Assembly (NCBI RefSeq): GCF_022655055.1
Contig: NZ_CP093384.1
Span: forward strand, 1,674,001 to 1,738,000
Direction: 5' to 3'
DNA from: Vagococcus sp. CY52-2
GTDB lineage: Bacteria; Bacillota; Bacilli; Lactobacillales; Vagococcaceae
DNA: 64,000 nt
The notes below the pieces were generated by a model, which worked only from the letters and a program-made list of their open reading frames with translations, did not search any database and had not been told where the DNA came from. Below are positions 1-9,988 of this stretch, piece after piece. Position 1 is the stretch's first letter. Every line of letters begins with the position of its first letter. Both the position numbers and the translations under genes were made by a program.

Positions 1-645
1 TGTAATTGTTAAGTTTTGAATATAAGTTCCTTTAGTAGCAGCTGGTTTAGCTTTTACGATAACATCATTTAACGCTTCAAAGTTTTCAATTAATTTAGCA
101 TCATCAAATGATACTTTACCAATTGGGACATGAATATTCCCTTGTTTGTCTACACGGTAAGTTACTTTACCTGCTTTAACTTCTTCAACAGCTTTTGTTA
201 CGTCCATAGTAACTGTTCCTGTTTTAGGGTTAGGCATTAATCCTTTAGGTCCTAATACACGTCCTAATTGACCAACTTGCGCCATCATGTCTGGAGTAGC
301 TACGACTACGTCAAAACCAAACCATCCACCTTTAATTTTTTCTACCATGTCAGCTTCACCAACAAAGTCAGCTCCAGCAGCTTCTGCTTCTTTAGCTTTT
401 TCACCTTTAGCGAAAACTAATACAGATTGAGTTTTACCAGTTCCATTAGGTAATACCATAGCTCCACGTATTTGTTGATCAGCTTTTTTAGGGTCTACAT
501 TTAGACGGTAAGCAACTTCTACAGTTGCGTCGAATTTAGCAATGTTTGTTTCTTTAGCTAAAGCTACTGCTTCTGCTACAGAGTATTCTTTTGTTACATC
601 TACTTTTTTCAATGCTTCTTGCATTTTTTTACTTTTCTTAGCCAT
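1..645 (-). CDS. rplA: 50S ribosomal protein L1 (3' end outside window)
   Basis: Ribosomal protein L1 forms the L1 stalk of the large subunit, contacts 23S rRNA and helps release E-site tRNA; in many bacteria it also represses its own operon. The reading frame starts at an ATG (643-645) with a TTTCCTCCTT-complement ribosome site just upstream. It runs without a stop for 215 codons to the left edge. The family is usually about 229 residues, so roughly the last 14 are missing. The L1 hallmarks [13 protein letters not shown] and a final [11 protein letters not shown] are readable. It follows rplK by about 105 bp on the same strand, the normal rplK-rplA order. Confidence 0.97.
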   Translation of the reverse strand, partial: MAKKSKKMQEALKKVDVTKEYSVAEAVALAKETNIAKFDATVEVAYRLNVDPKKADQQIRGAMVLPNGTGKTQSVLVFAKGEKAKEAEAAGADFVGEADMVEKIKGGWFGFDVVVATPDMMAQVGQLGRVLGPKGLMPNPKTGTVTMDVTKAVEEVKAGKVTYRVDKQGNIHVPIGKVSFDDAKLIENFEALNDVIVKAKPAATKGTYIQNLTIT

Positions 646-750
646 TTTGTTTCCTCCTTGATTGTGGTTATAACGGTTGTACCTCCCACGTATTTATATT
701 TTTCAATATAAATTCGACTGAGAAGCTACTTCAAGACTCGCTGTAGAAGT

Positions 751-1173
751 TTACTCTACAGTGATACCCATGCTTCGTGCAGTACCTTCTACCATGCGCA
801 TAGCTGCTTCAATATCAGCTGCGTTTAGGTCTTGCATTTTAGTTTCAGCGATTTCTTTTACTTGATCTTTAGTAACAGTTGCTACTTTTTTAGAGTTAGG
901 CTCTCCTGAACCTTTTTCAATGTTAGCTGCTTTTTTAAGTAAAACTGCAGCTGGTGGTGTTTTTGTAATAAATGTAAATGAACGGTCTTCATATACAGAA
1001 ATTACAACTGGAATAATTAAACCAGCTTGATCTGCTGTACGAGCGTTGAATTCTTTTGTGAATCCCATAATGTTAATACCCGCTTGACCTAACGCTGGAC
1101 CTACCGGTGGAGCTGGTGTTGCTTTCCCTGCAGGAATTTGTAATTTAACTAATTTTTCAACTTTCTTTGCCAC
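751..1173 (-). CDS. rplK: 50S ribosomal protein L11
   Basis: L11 sits at the base of the stalk that recruits translation factors and is needed for RelA-type stringent signalling. The 140-residue protein begins [20 protein letters not shown] and carries the conserved [14 protein letters not shown] segment. I place the start at GTG 1171-1173 rather than at upstream codons, because an AAGGAGGT ribosome site lies 7 nt upstream and family members start here. A longer open frame to 1233 would add a non-family N-terminus. prmA at 26-27 kb encodes the methyltransferase that modifies this protein, and relA at 23-25 kb depends on it. Confidence 0.97.
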   Translation of the reverse strand: MAKKVEKLVKLQIPAGKATPAPPVGPALGQAGINIMGFTKEFNARTADQAGLIIPVVISVYEDRSFTFITKTPPAAVLLKKAANIEKGSGEPNSKKVATVTKDQVKEIAETKMQDLNAADIEAAMRMVEGTARSMGITVE

Positions 1174-1276
1174 GAGACATACCTCCTTAAGTCCGTGATG
1201 TGGTTTAATGGAGATGTAAATTTCTCCTCCCACACTGTAAATAAAAAAGAAATACGTGTATTACACGCACCTTCAT

Positions 1277-1304
1277 ATTATACTATCATTTTTAAAATAA
1301 TCAA
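1277..1304 (-). promoter_or_regulatory. promoter of rplK-rplA
   Basis: On the minus strand TTGATT (1304-1299) is followed after 16 bp by TATAAT (1282-1277). This lies about 100 bp upstream of the rplK start, in the divergent gap with the acetyltransferase gene. Confidence 0.7.
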
Positions 1305-1336
1305 TACTCTTTTTTATATTTTTACTTTTTTGCAAG

Positions 1337-1365
1337 TTGCTACTATATTATACGCATGATATAGT
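1337..1365 (+). promoter_or_regulatory. promoter of the GNAT gene
   Basis: TTGCTA (1337-1342) and TATAGT (1360-1365) are separated by 17 bp, with a TGn extension before the -10. The element points at the acetyltransferase gene that starts 41 bp further on. Confidence 0.55.
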
Positions 1366-1405
1366 AACAGTACTTAATTTATAGCAAAAGGAGGAACCGT
1401 TCAAA

Positions 1406-1975
1406 ATGATTCGTTTTGCAGAAAAAAAAGATGCTAGCCAAGCCATCGACTTAGTGATGATCGTTCTAAGAGATATGGAATTAGATATCTTCGATAAATT
1501 ACCTGAGGATGAGGTAAAAAATTTACTCGTTACTGGTTTTATAGAAAAGCCAACCCATCGTTACGGTTACAAAAATGCATTGGTAAAAGAAATTAATGGT
1601 GAAGTCGCTGGTGTGGCTTTTGGCTACCCACAACATTTAGAAAAAAATATTGATGAAGGATTCTTTGACATTCTAGAACAACACAACTTACCAATAGAAA
1701 AATATCGTTTATTTACTGAAAAAGAAGCCTTTGATAATGAATGGTATTTGGATACATTAGTAACCTCTCCTAATCATCGTGGTAAAGGTGTCGCAAAAGA
1801 GTTGCTTAACTCTCTTTCTGAATTAGCGACACAATCAAATCTTTCTACTATAGGTTTGAATTGTGATTTAGTTAATGACAATGCCAAAAGAATTTATTTG
1901 AACAATGGTTTTGAAAAATCAGGTGAAATTGATATTGCCGGTCATAGATACGAGCATTTACAGAAACATATTTAG
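1406..1975 (+). CDS. GNAT family N-acetyltransferase
   Basis: This is a 189-residue single-domain acetyltransferase that would move an acetyl group from acetyl-CoA to an amine substrate I cannot name. The acetyl-CoA loop reads NHRGKGVAKELL (about residues 122-133), a good match to the Q/R-x-x-G-x-G/A motif. The C-terminal NDNAKRIYLNNGFEKSGE is the typical last strand-helix pair of the fold. The start has an AAAGGAGG ribosome site. The gene is monocistronic, with its own promoter and a terminator 10 bp after the stop. It diverges from rplK; that placement gives no hint about the substrate. Confidence 0.85.
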   Translation: MIRFAEKKDASQAIDLVMIVLRDMELDIFDKLPEDEVKNLLVTGFIEKPTHRYGYKNALVKEINGEVAGVAFGYPQHLEKNIDEGFFDILEQHNLPIEKYRLFTEKEAFDNEWYLDTLVTSPNHRGKGVAKELLNSLSELATQSNLSTIGLNCDLVNDNAKRIYLNNGFEKSGEIDIAGHRYEHLQKHI

Positions 1976-1985
1976 CCAAAATTAT

Positions 1986-2025
1986 AAAACCTCGATTATT
2001 CGAAAAAATAATCGAGGTTTTATTT
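1986..2025 (+). terminator. terminator of the GNAT gene
   Basis: A perfect 15-bp stem (AAAACCTCGATTATT, 1986-2000, with its complement at 2007-2021) has a 6-nt loop and a T-rich tail. It overlaps the -35 region of the next promoter. Confidence 0.85.
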
Positions 2026-2074
2026 GCTTTTTCTTGTATAAGGATATATAATTTAAACATGAACAAATATTCAT
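2024..2074 (+). promoter_or_regulatory. promoter and putative repressor operator of the metal ATPase gene
   Basis: TTGCTT (2024-2029), a 17-bp spacer and TATAAT (2047-2052) predict transcription from about 2059. The inverted repeat ATGAA-N6-TTCAT occupies 2059-2074, exactly at the start point. That geometry, and the likeness to operators of ArsR/SmtB-type metal sensors, suggests derepression by metal. The regulator is not encoded next to it. Confidence 0.6.
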
Positions 2075-2110
2075 ATGATTGCCCACTTATATAAAAAGGA
2101 GTTGAACCAC

Positions 2111-4039
2111 ATGTCACAATCACAACATGCCGTTGACCATAATCATGAAAAATGTAGCCACGCACATAATCACAATCATGGTAATCTACCAGTCGTTCTA
2201 TTCTTTCTAGGTTTCGCAACATTTCTGATTAGTTTATTTTTACCAGTTGGCACTTTAAAAACCATTCTTTCCGTTTCAACTATTGTTCTTTCTGGGTATC
2301 ACATTATGATTGAGGGTTTTGAAGATACCATTAAAGAAACCAAACGACTTAAAAAATTTATGCCAAATGTCCATGTTTTAATGTCCCTTGCAGCAATCGG
2401 TGCAGTACTTATCGGAGATTATACCGAGGGGGCTCTTCTAATTCTTATCTTTGCTGCCGCTCACTTTTTAGAACATTATGTGGAAAATAAAAGTAAAAAA
2501 GAAATTACTTCTTTAATGAAAATGAATCCAACTGATGCTAAATTAATACTTTCAGACGGTTCTACTAAGACAGTAGATATTGCTCAACTAAAAATTGGCG
2601 ATCATTTGAAAGTATTAAATGGGGAACAAATTCCAACTGACGGAATCATTCTAACTGGATACACATCAATTGATGAATCATCAATCAACGGTGAAAGTAT
2701 TCCTGCTGAAAAAACAGTTGGTGATAATGTTTTTGGTAGTACAATCAATGGTGATGGAACTATTACAATGGTTGTAACAAAAGATAGTACAGACACTGTA
2801 TTTGCTAAAATTTTACAGTTAGTCAATGAATCTCAATCAAACCTATCTAAAACTGCCACAAAGATTAAACGTTTAGAACCCAAATATGTCACGAGTGTTA
2901 TGGTTCTTGTATTCTTATACATTGTATTAATGCCACTTGTTTTCAATATGGCTTGGTATGATAGTTTTTACAAAGGCATGGTATTCTTAACAGTTGCTTC
3001 GCCTTGTGCCCTTGCTGCGAGTGATATTCCAGCGACACTATCTGCCATTTCAAACTTAGCTAAACGCGGAGTTCTATTCAAAGGCGGCTCTTACCTTTCA
3101 AACCTTTCAGAAATTAAAGCTATCGCATTTGATAAAACTGGTACATTAACCGAAGGAAAACCAAAAGTCACTGATGTTCACTTTATTGATCACATCACAA
3201 ACGAAGAAACATTCTATACTGATTTAATTATAGCCATGGAAAAACAAGCCAATCATCCATTAGCTAATGCGATTGTCGAATCAATTGAAATAGTTAATGA
3301 CATTCCATTAACTATTGAAAATCAAATTGGGAAAGGACTCGTATCAACTTATAAAGGACATACATACAAAATCGGGAAAGCTTCTCAATTTACTAACGTA
3401 TCTTCTGACATTGAATCATTTGAAAGAAAATATGCTGAAGAAGGAAAAACAGTCGTACTATTTTCTGAAGATGATGTGGTCATTGGCTTAATCGCCATGA
3501 TGGACTTACCAAATCCAAAAGCACAACAACTTGTTGCATATTTCAAAGAACATAATATTCACACTACAATGATCACCGGTGATGCTGAACGTACTGGTCG
3601 TGCTGTAGCAAATACACTTAAAATTGACGAAGTTGCAGGAAATGTTCTACCTGAAAACAAATCACAAATTGTTAGCTCACTTCAAGACAAATATGGTTTA
3701 ACAGCCATGGTTGGTGATGGGATCAATGATGCACCAGCTCTTGTAAAAGCTGATATTGGTGTGGCTATGGGTGATGGAACGGACGTTGCCATTGATGTAG
3801 CAGATGTTGTTTTAATGCAAAACGACTTAGACAAACTAGGTTACGCTTATCGTCTATCTAAAAAATTAGATAAAGTGGTTAAACAAAACATTATTTTCTC
3901 TATGGGTGTTGTCGCATTACTTGTTGTATTAAATATTTTTGGTCAAATGAACTTACCTATTGGTATTTTAGCCCATGAAGGATCTACATTAGTTGTCTTA
4001 TTTAATGGATTAAGACTTTTAACACCACTTAAAAATTAA
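2111..4039 (+). CDS. P1B-4-type heavy-metal exporting P-type ATPase
   Basis: This membrane pump hydrolyses ATP to export a divalent transition metal (Fe, Co or Zn in characterised P1B-4 relatives such as PfeT and CoaT). The 642-residue protein starts at ATG 2111 behind AAAAGGAG. A frame 12 codons longer has no ribosome site. A His-rich N-terminus (HNHEKCSHAHNHNHG) replaces a CxxC metal-binding domain. The transmembrane metal motif is SPCALAAS, not CPC, and the last helix carries HEGST; both are P1B-4 signatures. Also visible are the actuator loop NGESIPAEK, the phosphorylation site DKTGTLTEG, and the hinge MVGDGINDAPAL. It is a single gene with its own regulated promoter and terminator. The metal is inferred from class only. 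Confidence 0.9.
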   Translation: MSQSQHAVDHNHEKCSHAHNHNHGNLPVVLFFLGFATFLISLFLPVGTLKTILSVSTIVLSGYHIMIEGFEDTIKETKRLKKFMPNVHVLMSLAAIGAVLIGDYTEGALLILIFAAAHFLEHYVENKSKKEITSLMKMNPTDAKLILSDGSTKTVDIAQLKIGDHLKVLNGEQIPTDGIILTGYTSIDESSINGESIPAEKTVGDNVFGSTINGDGTITMVVTKDSTDTVFAKILQLVNESQSNLSKTATKIKRLEPKYVTSVMVLVFLYIVLMPLVFNMAWYDSFYKGMVFLTVASPCALAASDIPATLSAISNLAKRGVLFKGGSYLSNLSEIKAIAFDKTGTLTEGKPKVTDVHFIDHITNEETFYTDLIIAMEKQANHPLANAIVESIEIVNDIPLTIENQIGKGLVSTYKGHTYKIGKASQFTNVSSDIESFERKYAEEGKTVVLFSEDDVVIGLIAMMDLPNPKAQQLVAYFKEHNIHTTMITGDAERTGRAVANTLKIDEVAGNVLPENKSQIVSSLQDKYGLTAMVGDGINDAPALVKADIGVAMGDGTDVAIDVADVVLMQNDLDKLGYAYRLSKKLDKVVKQNIIFSMGVVALLVVLNIFGQMNLPIGILAHEGSTLVVLFNGLRLLTPLKN

Positions 4040-4055
4040 AATATATCATTATATT

Positions 4056-4090
4056 CAGGAGAGAGACTAAATTCTATCTCCTGTTTTTTT
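4056..4090 (+). terminator. terminator of the metal ATPase gene
   Basis: CAGGAGA (4056-4062) pairs with TCTCCTG (4077-4083), followed by a run of seven T. Confidence 0.8.
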
Positions 4091-4100
4091 GTATCGCCGA

Positions 4101-4461
4101 TTGTAAAATTAAGCTAGACAACCAAAGAAAACAAGGAAAGTGATCACAATAGTTTAAATAATTGGTTTAAAAAAATTTCCATGCCATCTATTTAAATCAA
4201 TCAGCAAGCTAAATAATATTGATATTTATTTTGCCAATTCAGGAACACCCTAAAAAAGACTTAAACGAACTCTTTAATGGGTTATTACGCAAAGATAGAT
4301 TACCTAATCAAATTGATTTCAATGGAGTTAAGGAATCTTTTATCCAATCTATCGCATCTAAAAGAAATAATATCCCTAGAAAATCATTAGACTATAAAAC
4401 ACCATTGGAAGTATTTTTGAGTTATATAGATAATGATATTTTGTCTAGCTTAATTTGACAA
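4101..4461 (+). mobile_element. IS30-family element, internally deleted remnant
   Basis: The left end TTGTAAAATTAAGCTAGACA (4101-4120) matches the complement of the right end (4442-4461) at 19 of 20 positions. Both ends match those of the longer copy at 56466-57515. About 50 bp of the left end is retained, then most of the transposase frame is missing. This is a dead, about 360-bp relic in the same orientation as the second copy. Confidence 0.85.
4219..4458 (+). pseudogene. IS30-family transposase, C-terminal remnant
   Basis: The fragment keeps the end of the transposase: LNELFNGLLRKDRLPNQIDF, then NNIPRKSLDYKTPLEVF, the usual C-terminal block of the IS30 DDE domain. The N-terminal DNA-binding part and the first catalytic acidic residues are gone. 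It aligns with the same region of the copy at 57320-57490, but with many differences, so the two copies are not a recent duplication. The first codon is arbitrary, since no real start survives. Confidence 0.8.
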
Positions 4462-4474
4462 ATAAAAAAAATAA

Positions 4475-4501
4475 AAAATAGCACTTAAAAAGTACTATTT
4501 T
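4475..4501 (-). terminator. terminator of the ruvAB-queA-tgt-yajC run
   Basis: AAAATAGCACTT (4475-4486) and AAGTACTATTTT (4490-4501) form a 12-bp stem with one mismatch and a 3-nt loop. On the minus strand it is followed by a T-rich run and lies just past yajC. Confidence 0.7.
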
Positions 4502-4505
4502 CTTA

Positions 4506-4871
4506 TTATTCGTTATCTTTTTTTTCTTCTTCAGTGACTGGTTCTTCAACCACTTCAACTTCAGTTACTTCAACTTCTGACGTATTATCCTCTATAGGTT
4601 CATTAGATGTAGGTGCTGCAGGTGCTTTAACTGTTTTAATTGCTCCTCGTTCAAATTCTAAATAGATTCCTTCACAATCAAGAGTCACTGTGCCTTTTTC
4701 TTTATCTACTTCATGAACGATTCCGTATAGTCCACCAATAGTCACAACTTCACTACCAGGTTGCATACTATCTAATAATTGTTGACGTTGAGCTTGTTGT
4801 TTCTTTTGAGAACGACTCATAAAAAACATCATTCCACCCATCACTAATATCAATGGTATCAATGTTTGCAT
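4506..4871 (-). CDS. yajC: preprotein translocase subunit YajC
   Basis: YajC is a small inner-membrane accessory of the Sec translocon. This 121-residue protein has a single N-terminal transmembrane helix (about residues 3-18, LIPLILVMGGMMFFMS). A basic, glutamine-rich stretch follows, then the conserved core PGSEVVTIGGLYGIVHEVD. The C-terminal 35 residues are strongly acidic (runs of E, T and V), as in enterococcal relatives. The start has an AGAGGTGA ribosome site. It is the last gene of the run from ruvA through tgt, an arrangement shared by many Firmicutes. Confidence 0.93.
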   Translation of the reverse strand: MQTLIPLILVMGGMMFFMSRSQKKQQAQRQQLLDSMQPGSEVVTIGGLYGIVHEVDKEKGTVTLDCEGIYLEFERGAIKTVKAPAAPTSNEPIEDNTSEVEVTEVEVVEEPVTEEEKKDNE

Positions 4872-4954
4872 AACTTAGTTCACCTCTTTCTTATTTCACT
4901 CAACTATAACTGTAACAAATTTTTAATTATTTAACTACAAAAATTCTATAAATT

Positions 4955-7152
<2,198 letters not shown>

Positions 7153-7232
7153 ATCCTCACCTATTTCCTTTCTGTTCTATCTCCTGTTGTATTTTAACAC
7201 TTTTACTCTTAAATAAAAACAGTCAAGATAGC

Positions 7233-8246
7233 TTAACTATTTTGATTATAAGGATAACCTAAATGTTGATACGCGTATTCTGTCACAACACGTCCTCGTT
7301 GTGTGCGTTTGATGAACCCTTTCTGTATAAGGTAAGGTTCATACATATCTTCTACTGTTTCACGTTCTTCGCTGATATTTACAGAAATGGTCGTTAATCC
7401 AACTGGTCCACCATTGTATAACTCAATCATCGCACGAAGCAATTTCTGATCGACATAATCTAATCCTTTATCATCGACTTGGAGCATTTTTAATGCATCA
7501 TCAGCAATTTGTTTTGTGACTACACCTTCCCCTGTGACTTGAGCAAAATCTCTCACACGTTTTAATAAACGATTGGCAATACGCGGCGTGCCACGTGAAC
7601 GTCTAGCAATTTCATACGCACCACTTTCCTCTATCACCACATCAAAAATATCTGACGAGCGAATAACAATTTCTTTCAAATCAGCTTCATCATAGTATTC
7701 CATATGACAAATAATCCCAAAGCGATCTCTCAAAGGTGCTGATAACATACCAGCTCGTGTCGTTGCCCCTACCAAAGTAAATGGAGGCAACTCAAAATGA
7801 ACAGGATGAGAAGTAGGCCCTTGTCCTATCATAATATCGACATAAAAATCTTCCATAGCTGAGTACAAAAGTTCTTCCGCCACACGTGGTAAACGATGAA
7901 TTTCATCAATAAATAACACGTCCCCTGGTTCTAACTCATTTAGTATTGCCACTAAATCTCCTGGTTTTTCAATGGCTGGTCCACTCGTTGTTTTAATGCT
8001 GACATCCATTTCATTTGCTATCACCATAGCCATCGTTGTTTTTCCTAATCCCGGTGGTCCATAGAGTAAGACATGGTCAAGTGCTTCATTTCGTTGTTTG
8101 GCTGCCTTGATGTAAATTGTCAATTCATCTTTCACTTTTTGTTGACCAATGTATTGCGATAATCGTGTTGGCCTAAGCGACTTTTCTACCATTTCTTCCG
8201 CGTCTAATGTTTCAGAAGAGACAAGTCTTTCTTCTTGTTCTGACAT
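7233..8246 (-). CDS. ruvB: Holliday junction branch migration helicase RuvB
   Basis: RuvB is the hexameric AAA+ motor that drives branch migration on RuvA-bound Holliday junctions. Visible are Walker [10 protein letters not shown], Walker B DEIHRL, sensor 1 GATTRAGML and the C-terminal winged-helix region ending [15 protein letters not shown] use the ATG that gives [13 protein letters not shown] (337 residues). An ATG four codons earlier would sit directly against the GGGG of the ribosome site, with no spacing. The ruvA stop is about 15 bp upstream. Confidence 0.96.
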   Translation of the reverse strand: MSEQEERLVSSETLDAEEMVEKSLRPTRLSQYIGQQKVKDELTIYIKAAKQRNEALDHVLLYGPPGLGKTTMAMVIANEMDVSIKTTSGPAIEKPGDLVAILNELEPGDVLFIDEIHRLPRVAEELLYSAMEDFYVDIMIGQGPTSHPVHFELPPFTLVGATTRAGMLSAPLRDRFGIICHMEYYDEADLKEIVIRSSDIFDVVIEESGAYEIARRSRGTPRIANRLLKRVRDFAQVTGEGVVTKQIADDALKMLQVDDKGLDYVDQKLLRAMIELYNGGPVGLTTISVNISEERETVEDMYEPYLIQKGFIKRTQRGRVVTEYAYQHLGYPYNQNS

Positions 8247-8261
8247 CTTCTTTACCATCCC

Positions 8262-8879
8262 CTACTTTTTCATTAATAATTTCAACCCAATACGTAAGTA
8301 CTCGTCTGTTGTCTTATCTTGATAACTTTCAAGCTCTTTTTTGATTTTCTTAATCTCTCTTTCAGAATACCCAAGTGCTTTTAGGGCTTCGATTGCTTCA
8401 TCTAATTGTTGCGTTGTCTCTACAGTAAATAAATCTTCTTGTGTGGAAATAGTGGTCGTTTCAGATGCTTCGACTGCAACATCATCTAATTTACCTTGTA
8501 AATCTAAAATCATTTGTTGTGCTGTTTTCTTTCCAACACCTGGGAATTTCGTTAAATACGTCGCGTCTTGCGCTTCGATTGCTTGAACTAAACCTGAATG
8601 GTCATCTAACGCCATAATCGCTAATCCACTTTTTGGTCCAATTCCTGAGACACTAATTAATTTTAAAAATAGTTGTTTTTCCTCTAATGTGGCAAACCCA
8701 TAAAGTAAATGGGCATCATCACGAATAACCTGATGCAAGTAAACCGTCACCTCTTGATTTAAATAAGCTGAATAGCGAAATGGATTTGCCACCGCAATTT
8801 GATAACCTAATCCATTTGTTTCAACGACTATATAATAAGGACTAGTAAATGTTACTGTCCCTTTGATGTATTCATACAC
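8262..8879 (-). CDS. ruvA: Holliday junction DNA-binding protein RuvA
   Basis: RuvA binds the four-way junction as a tetramer and loads RuvB. The protein starts at GTG 8877-8879 ([20 protein letters not shown]), behind AAAGGAAG, and is 205 residues, the family norm. A longer frame to 8936 would add 19 residues not found in relatives. Domain I is the OB-fold. Domain II contains the helix-hairpin-helix segments [14 protein letters not shown] and [14 protein letters not shown]. Domain III (about residues 150-205) is the RuvB contact, joined by an acidic, Thr-rich linker. Confidence 0.96.
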   Translation of the reverse strand: MYEYIKGTVTFTSPYYIVVETNGLGYQIAVANPFRYSAYLNQEVTVYLHQVIRDDAHLLYGFATLEEKQLFLKLISVSGIGPKSGLAIMALDDHSGLVQAIEAQDATYLTKFPGVGKKTAQQMILDLQGKLDDVAVEASETTTISTQEDLFTVETTQQLDEAIEALKALGYSEREIKKIKKELESYQDKTTDEYLRIGLKLLMKK

Positions 8880-8915
8880 TTGTTTTCTTCCTTTCACGTA
8901 CGCATGTTCCCTAAA

Positions 8916-8921
8916 ATTGTA
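8916..8921 (-). promoter_or_regulatory. likely -10 of the ruvA promoter
   Basis: On the minus strand TGG-TACAAT gives an extended -10 about 37 bp upstream of the ruvA start, after the msrB terminator. No good -35 is seen. Confidence 0.4.
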
Positions 8922-8957
8922 CCATATCCCGAACAATTATCCTATGCTTTCCTTATT

Positions 8958-8985
8958 AAAAAAAGCCCCCATAAATATGGGAAGC
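8958..8985 (-). terminator. terminator of the ymdB-to-msrB run
   Basis: On the minus strand a GGGCTTCCCATA...TATGGGGGC hairpin is followed by TTTTTT, just past the msrB stop. Confidence 0.7.
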
Positions 8986-8990
8986 CCTAG

Positions 8991-9416
8991 TTAATTAAAC
9001 AGTGCTAAATATTCAGCATAGCCTTCTTTTTCTAAATCTTCAACTGGAACAAAACGTAACGCAGCACCATTAATACAATACCTTAGTCCACCTTTGTCTT
9101 GTGGTCCGTCTGGAAACACATGACCTAAGTGTGAATCAGCTTGGGAACTTCTGACTTCAGTTCGCACTCTTGCAAGCGTAGTGTCTTCAAGTTCTTTTAA
9201 TGTTGCTATAGGCTTTGTAAATGATGGCCACCCACATCCAGCGTCATATTTATCCGTTGAAGAAAACAATGGTTCCCCACTAACGATATCTACGTAAATG
9301 CCATCTTTATCAAACTGGTCATACTCACTTGAAAAAGGACGTTCTGTGCCATTTTCTTGAGTGACTTGATACTGTAAAGGGGTTAATGTTTGTTTTAACT
9401 CTTCTTTATTTGCCAA
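8991..9416 (-). CDS. msrB: peptide-methionine (R)-S-oxide reductase MsrB
   Basis: MsrB reduces the R form of oxidised methionine in proteins, using thioredoxin. The 141-residue protein carries [10 protein letters not shown] (about residues 61-70), [17 protein letters not shown] and the catalytic Cys in [11 protein letters not shown]. The two CxxC zinc motifs found in many MsrB proteins are absent, so this is the zinc-free form. It follows maf by 6 bp and closes the mismatch-repair run. It encodes no MsrA domain. Confidence 0.96.
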   Translation of the reverse strand: MANKEELKQTLTPLQYQVTQENGTERPFSSEYDQFDKDGIYVDIVSGEPLFSSTDKYDAGCGWPSFTKPIATLKELEDTTLARVRTEVRSSQADSHLGHVFPDGPQDKGGLRYCINGAALRFVPVEDLEKEGYAEYLALFN

Positions 9417-9422
9417 CTTTCT

Positions 9423-9974
9423 TCACCTCCCTAATTCTTTAAATAGTTGGTTTAAATAACCAACTGGTAAGCCAACGATAGAAAAATAATCCCCTTTTAT
9501 CTCTTTGACAAACACACTTGCTTTTCCTTGGATACCATAAGCCCCTGCTTTATCCATTGGTTCACCAGTTTTAATGTAACCAGTGATGTCTTCTTCATCC
9601 AAATCATAAAACAACACATTCACAACTTCGATATGTTCATATATTTTTTCAGGGGTTATCACACAAACGGCTGTCATTACGCTATGTGTCTTACCACTTA
9701 GTTTTTCTAACATATCGTAAGCATCTTTTTCATCAATCGGCTTCCCCATAATGTCATTATCTAACACAACTGTTGTATCACACCCAATTACTGTTTCATT
9801 TGGATAAAGTTTAATAATTTCTTTAGCTTTTTCTCTGGCCATGCGACGAACATAATCTTTGGATAATTCATCTAAATTGACCGTTTCATCTATATCGGCT
9901 GGGCTTATCGTAAAATGACTTGTCACAAATGACAATAACTCTTTTCTTCTAGGTGATGCTGACGCTAGTATCAT
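9423..9974 (-). CDS. maf: Maf/YhdE-type nucleoside triphosphate pyrophosphatase
   Basis: Members of this family hydrolyse non-canonical or modified nucleoside triphosphates (dTTP/UTP and methylated pyrimidine nucleotides in tested cases). The 183-residue protein opens ILASASPRRKELL, the family signature. It retains IGCDTTVVLDNDIMGKP and the GAYGIQGKASVFV and GDYFSIVGLPV blocks. AAGGAAG lies upstream of the ATG. It sits between mutL and msrB, 14 bp after mutL, consistent with a nucleotide-pool-cleaning and repair operon. Confidence 0.94.
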   Translation of the reverse strand: MILASASPRRKELLSFVTSHFTISPADIDETVNLDELSKDYVRRMAREKAKEIIKLYPNETVIGCDTTVVLDNDIMGKPIDEKDAYDMLEKLSGKTHSVMTAVCVITPEKIYEHIEVVNVLFYDLDEEDITGYIKTGEPMDKAGAYGIQGKASVFVKEIKGDYFSIVGLPVGYLNQLFKELGR

Positions 9975-9988
9975 GTACGTCTTCCTTT

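Noticed and set aside
2602-2826. Minus-strand open frame of 74 codons
   Set aside because: Shadow of the actuator region of the metal ATPase; no independent support.
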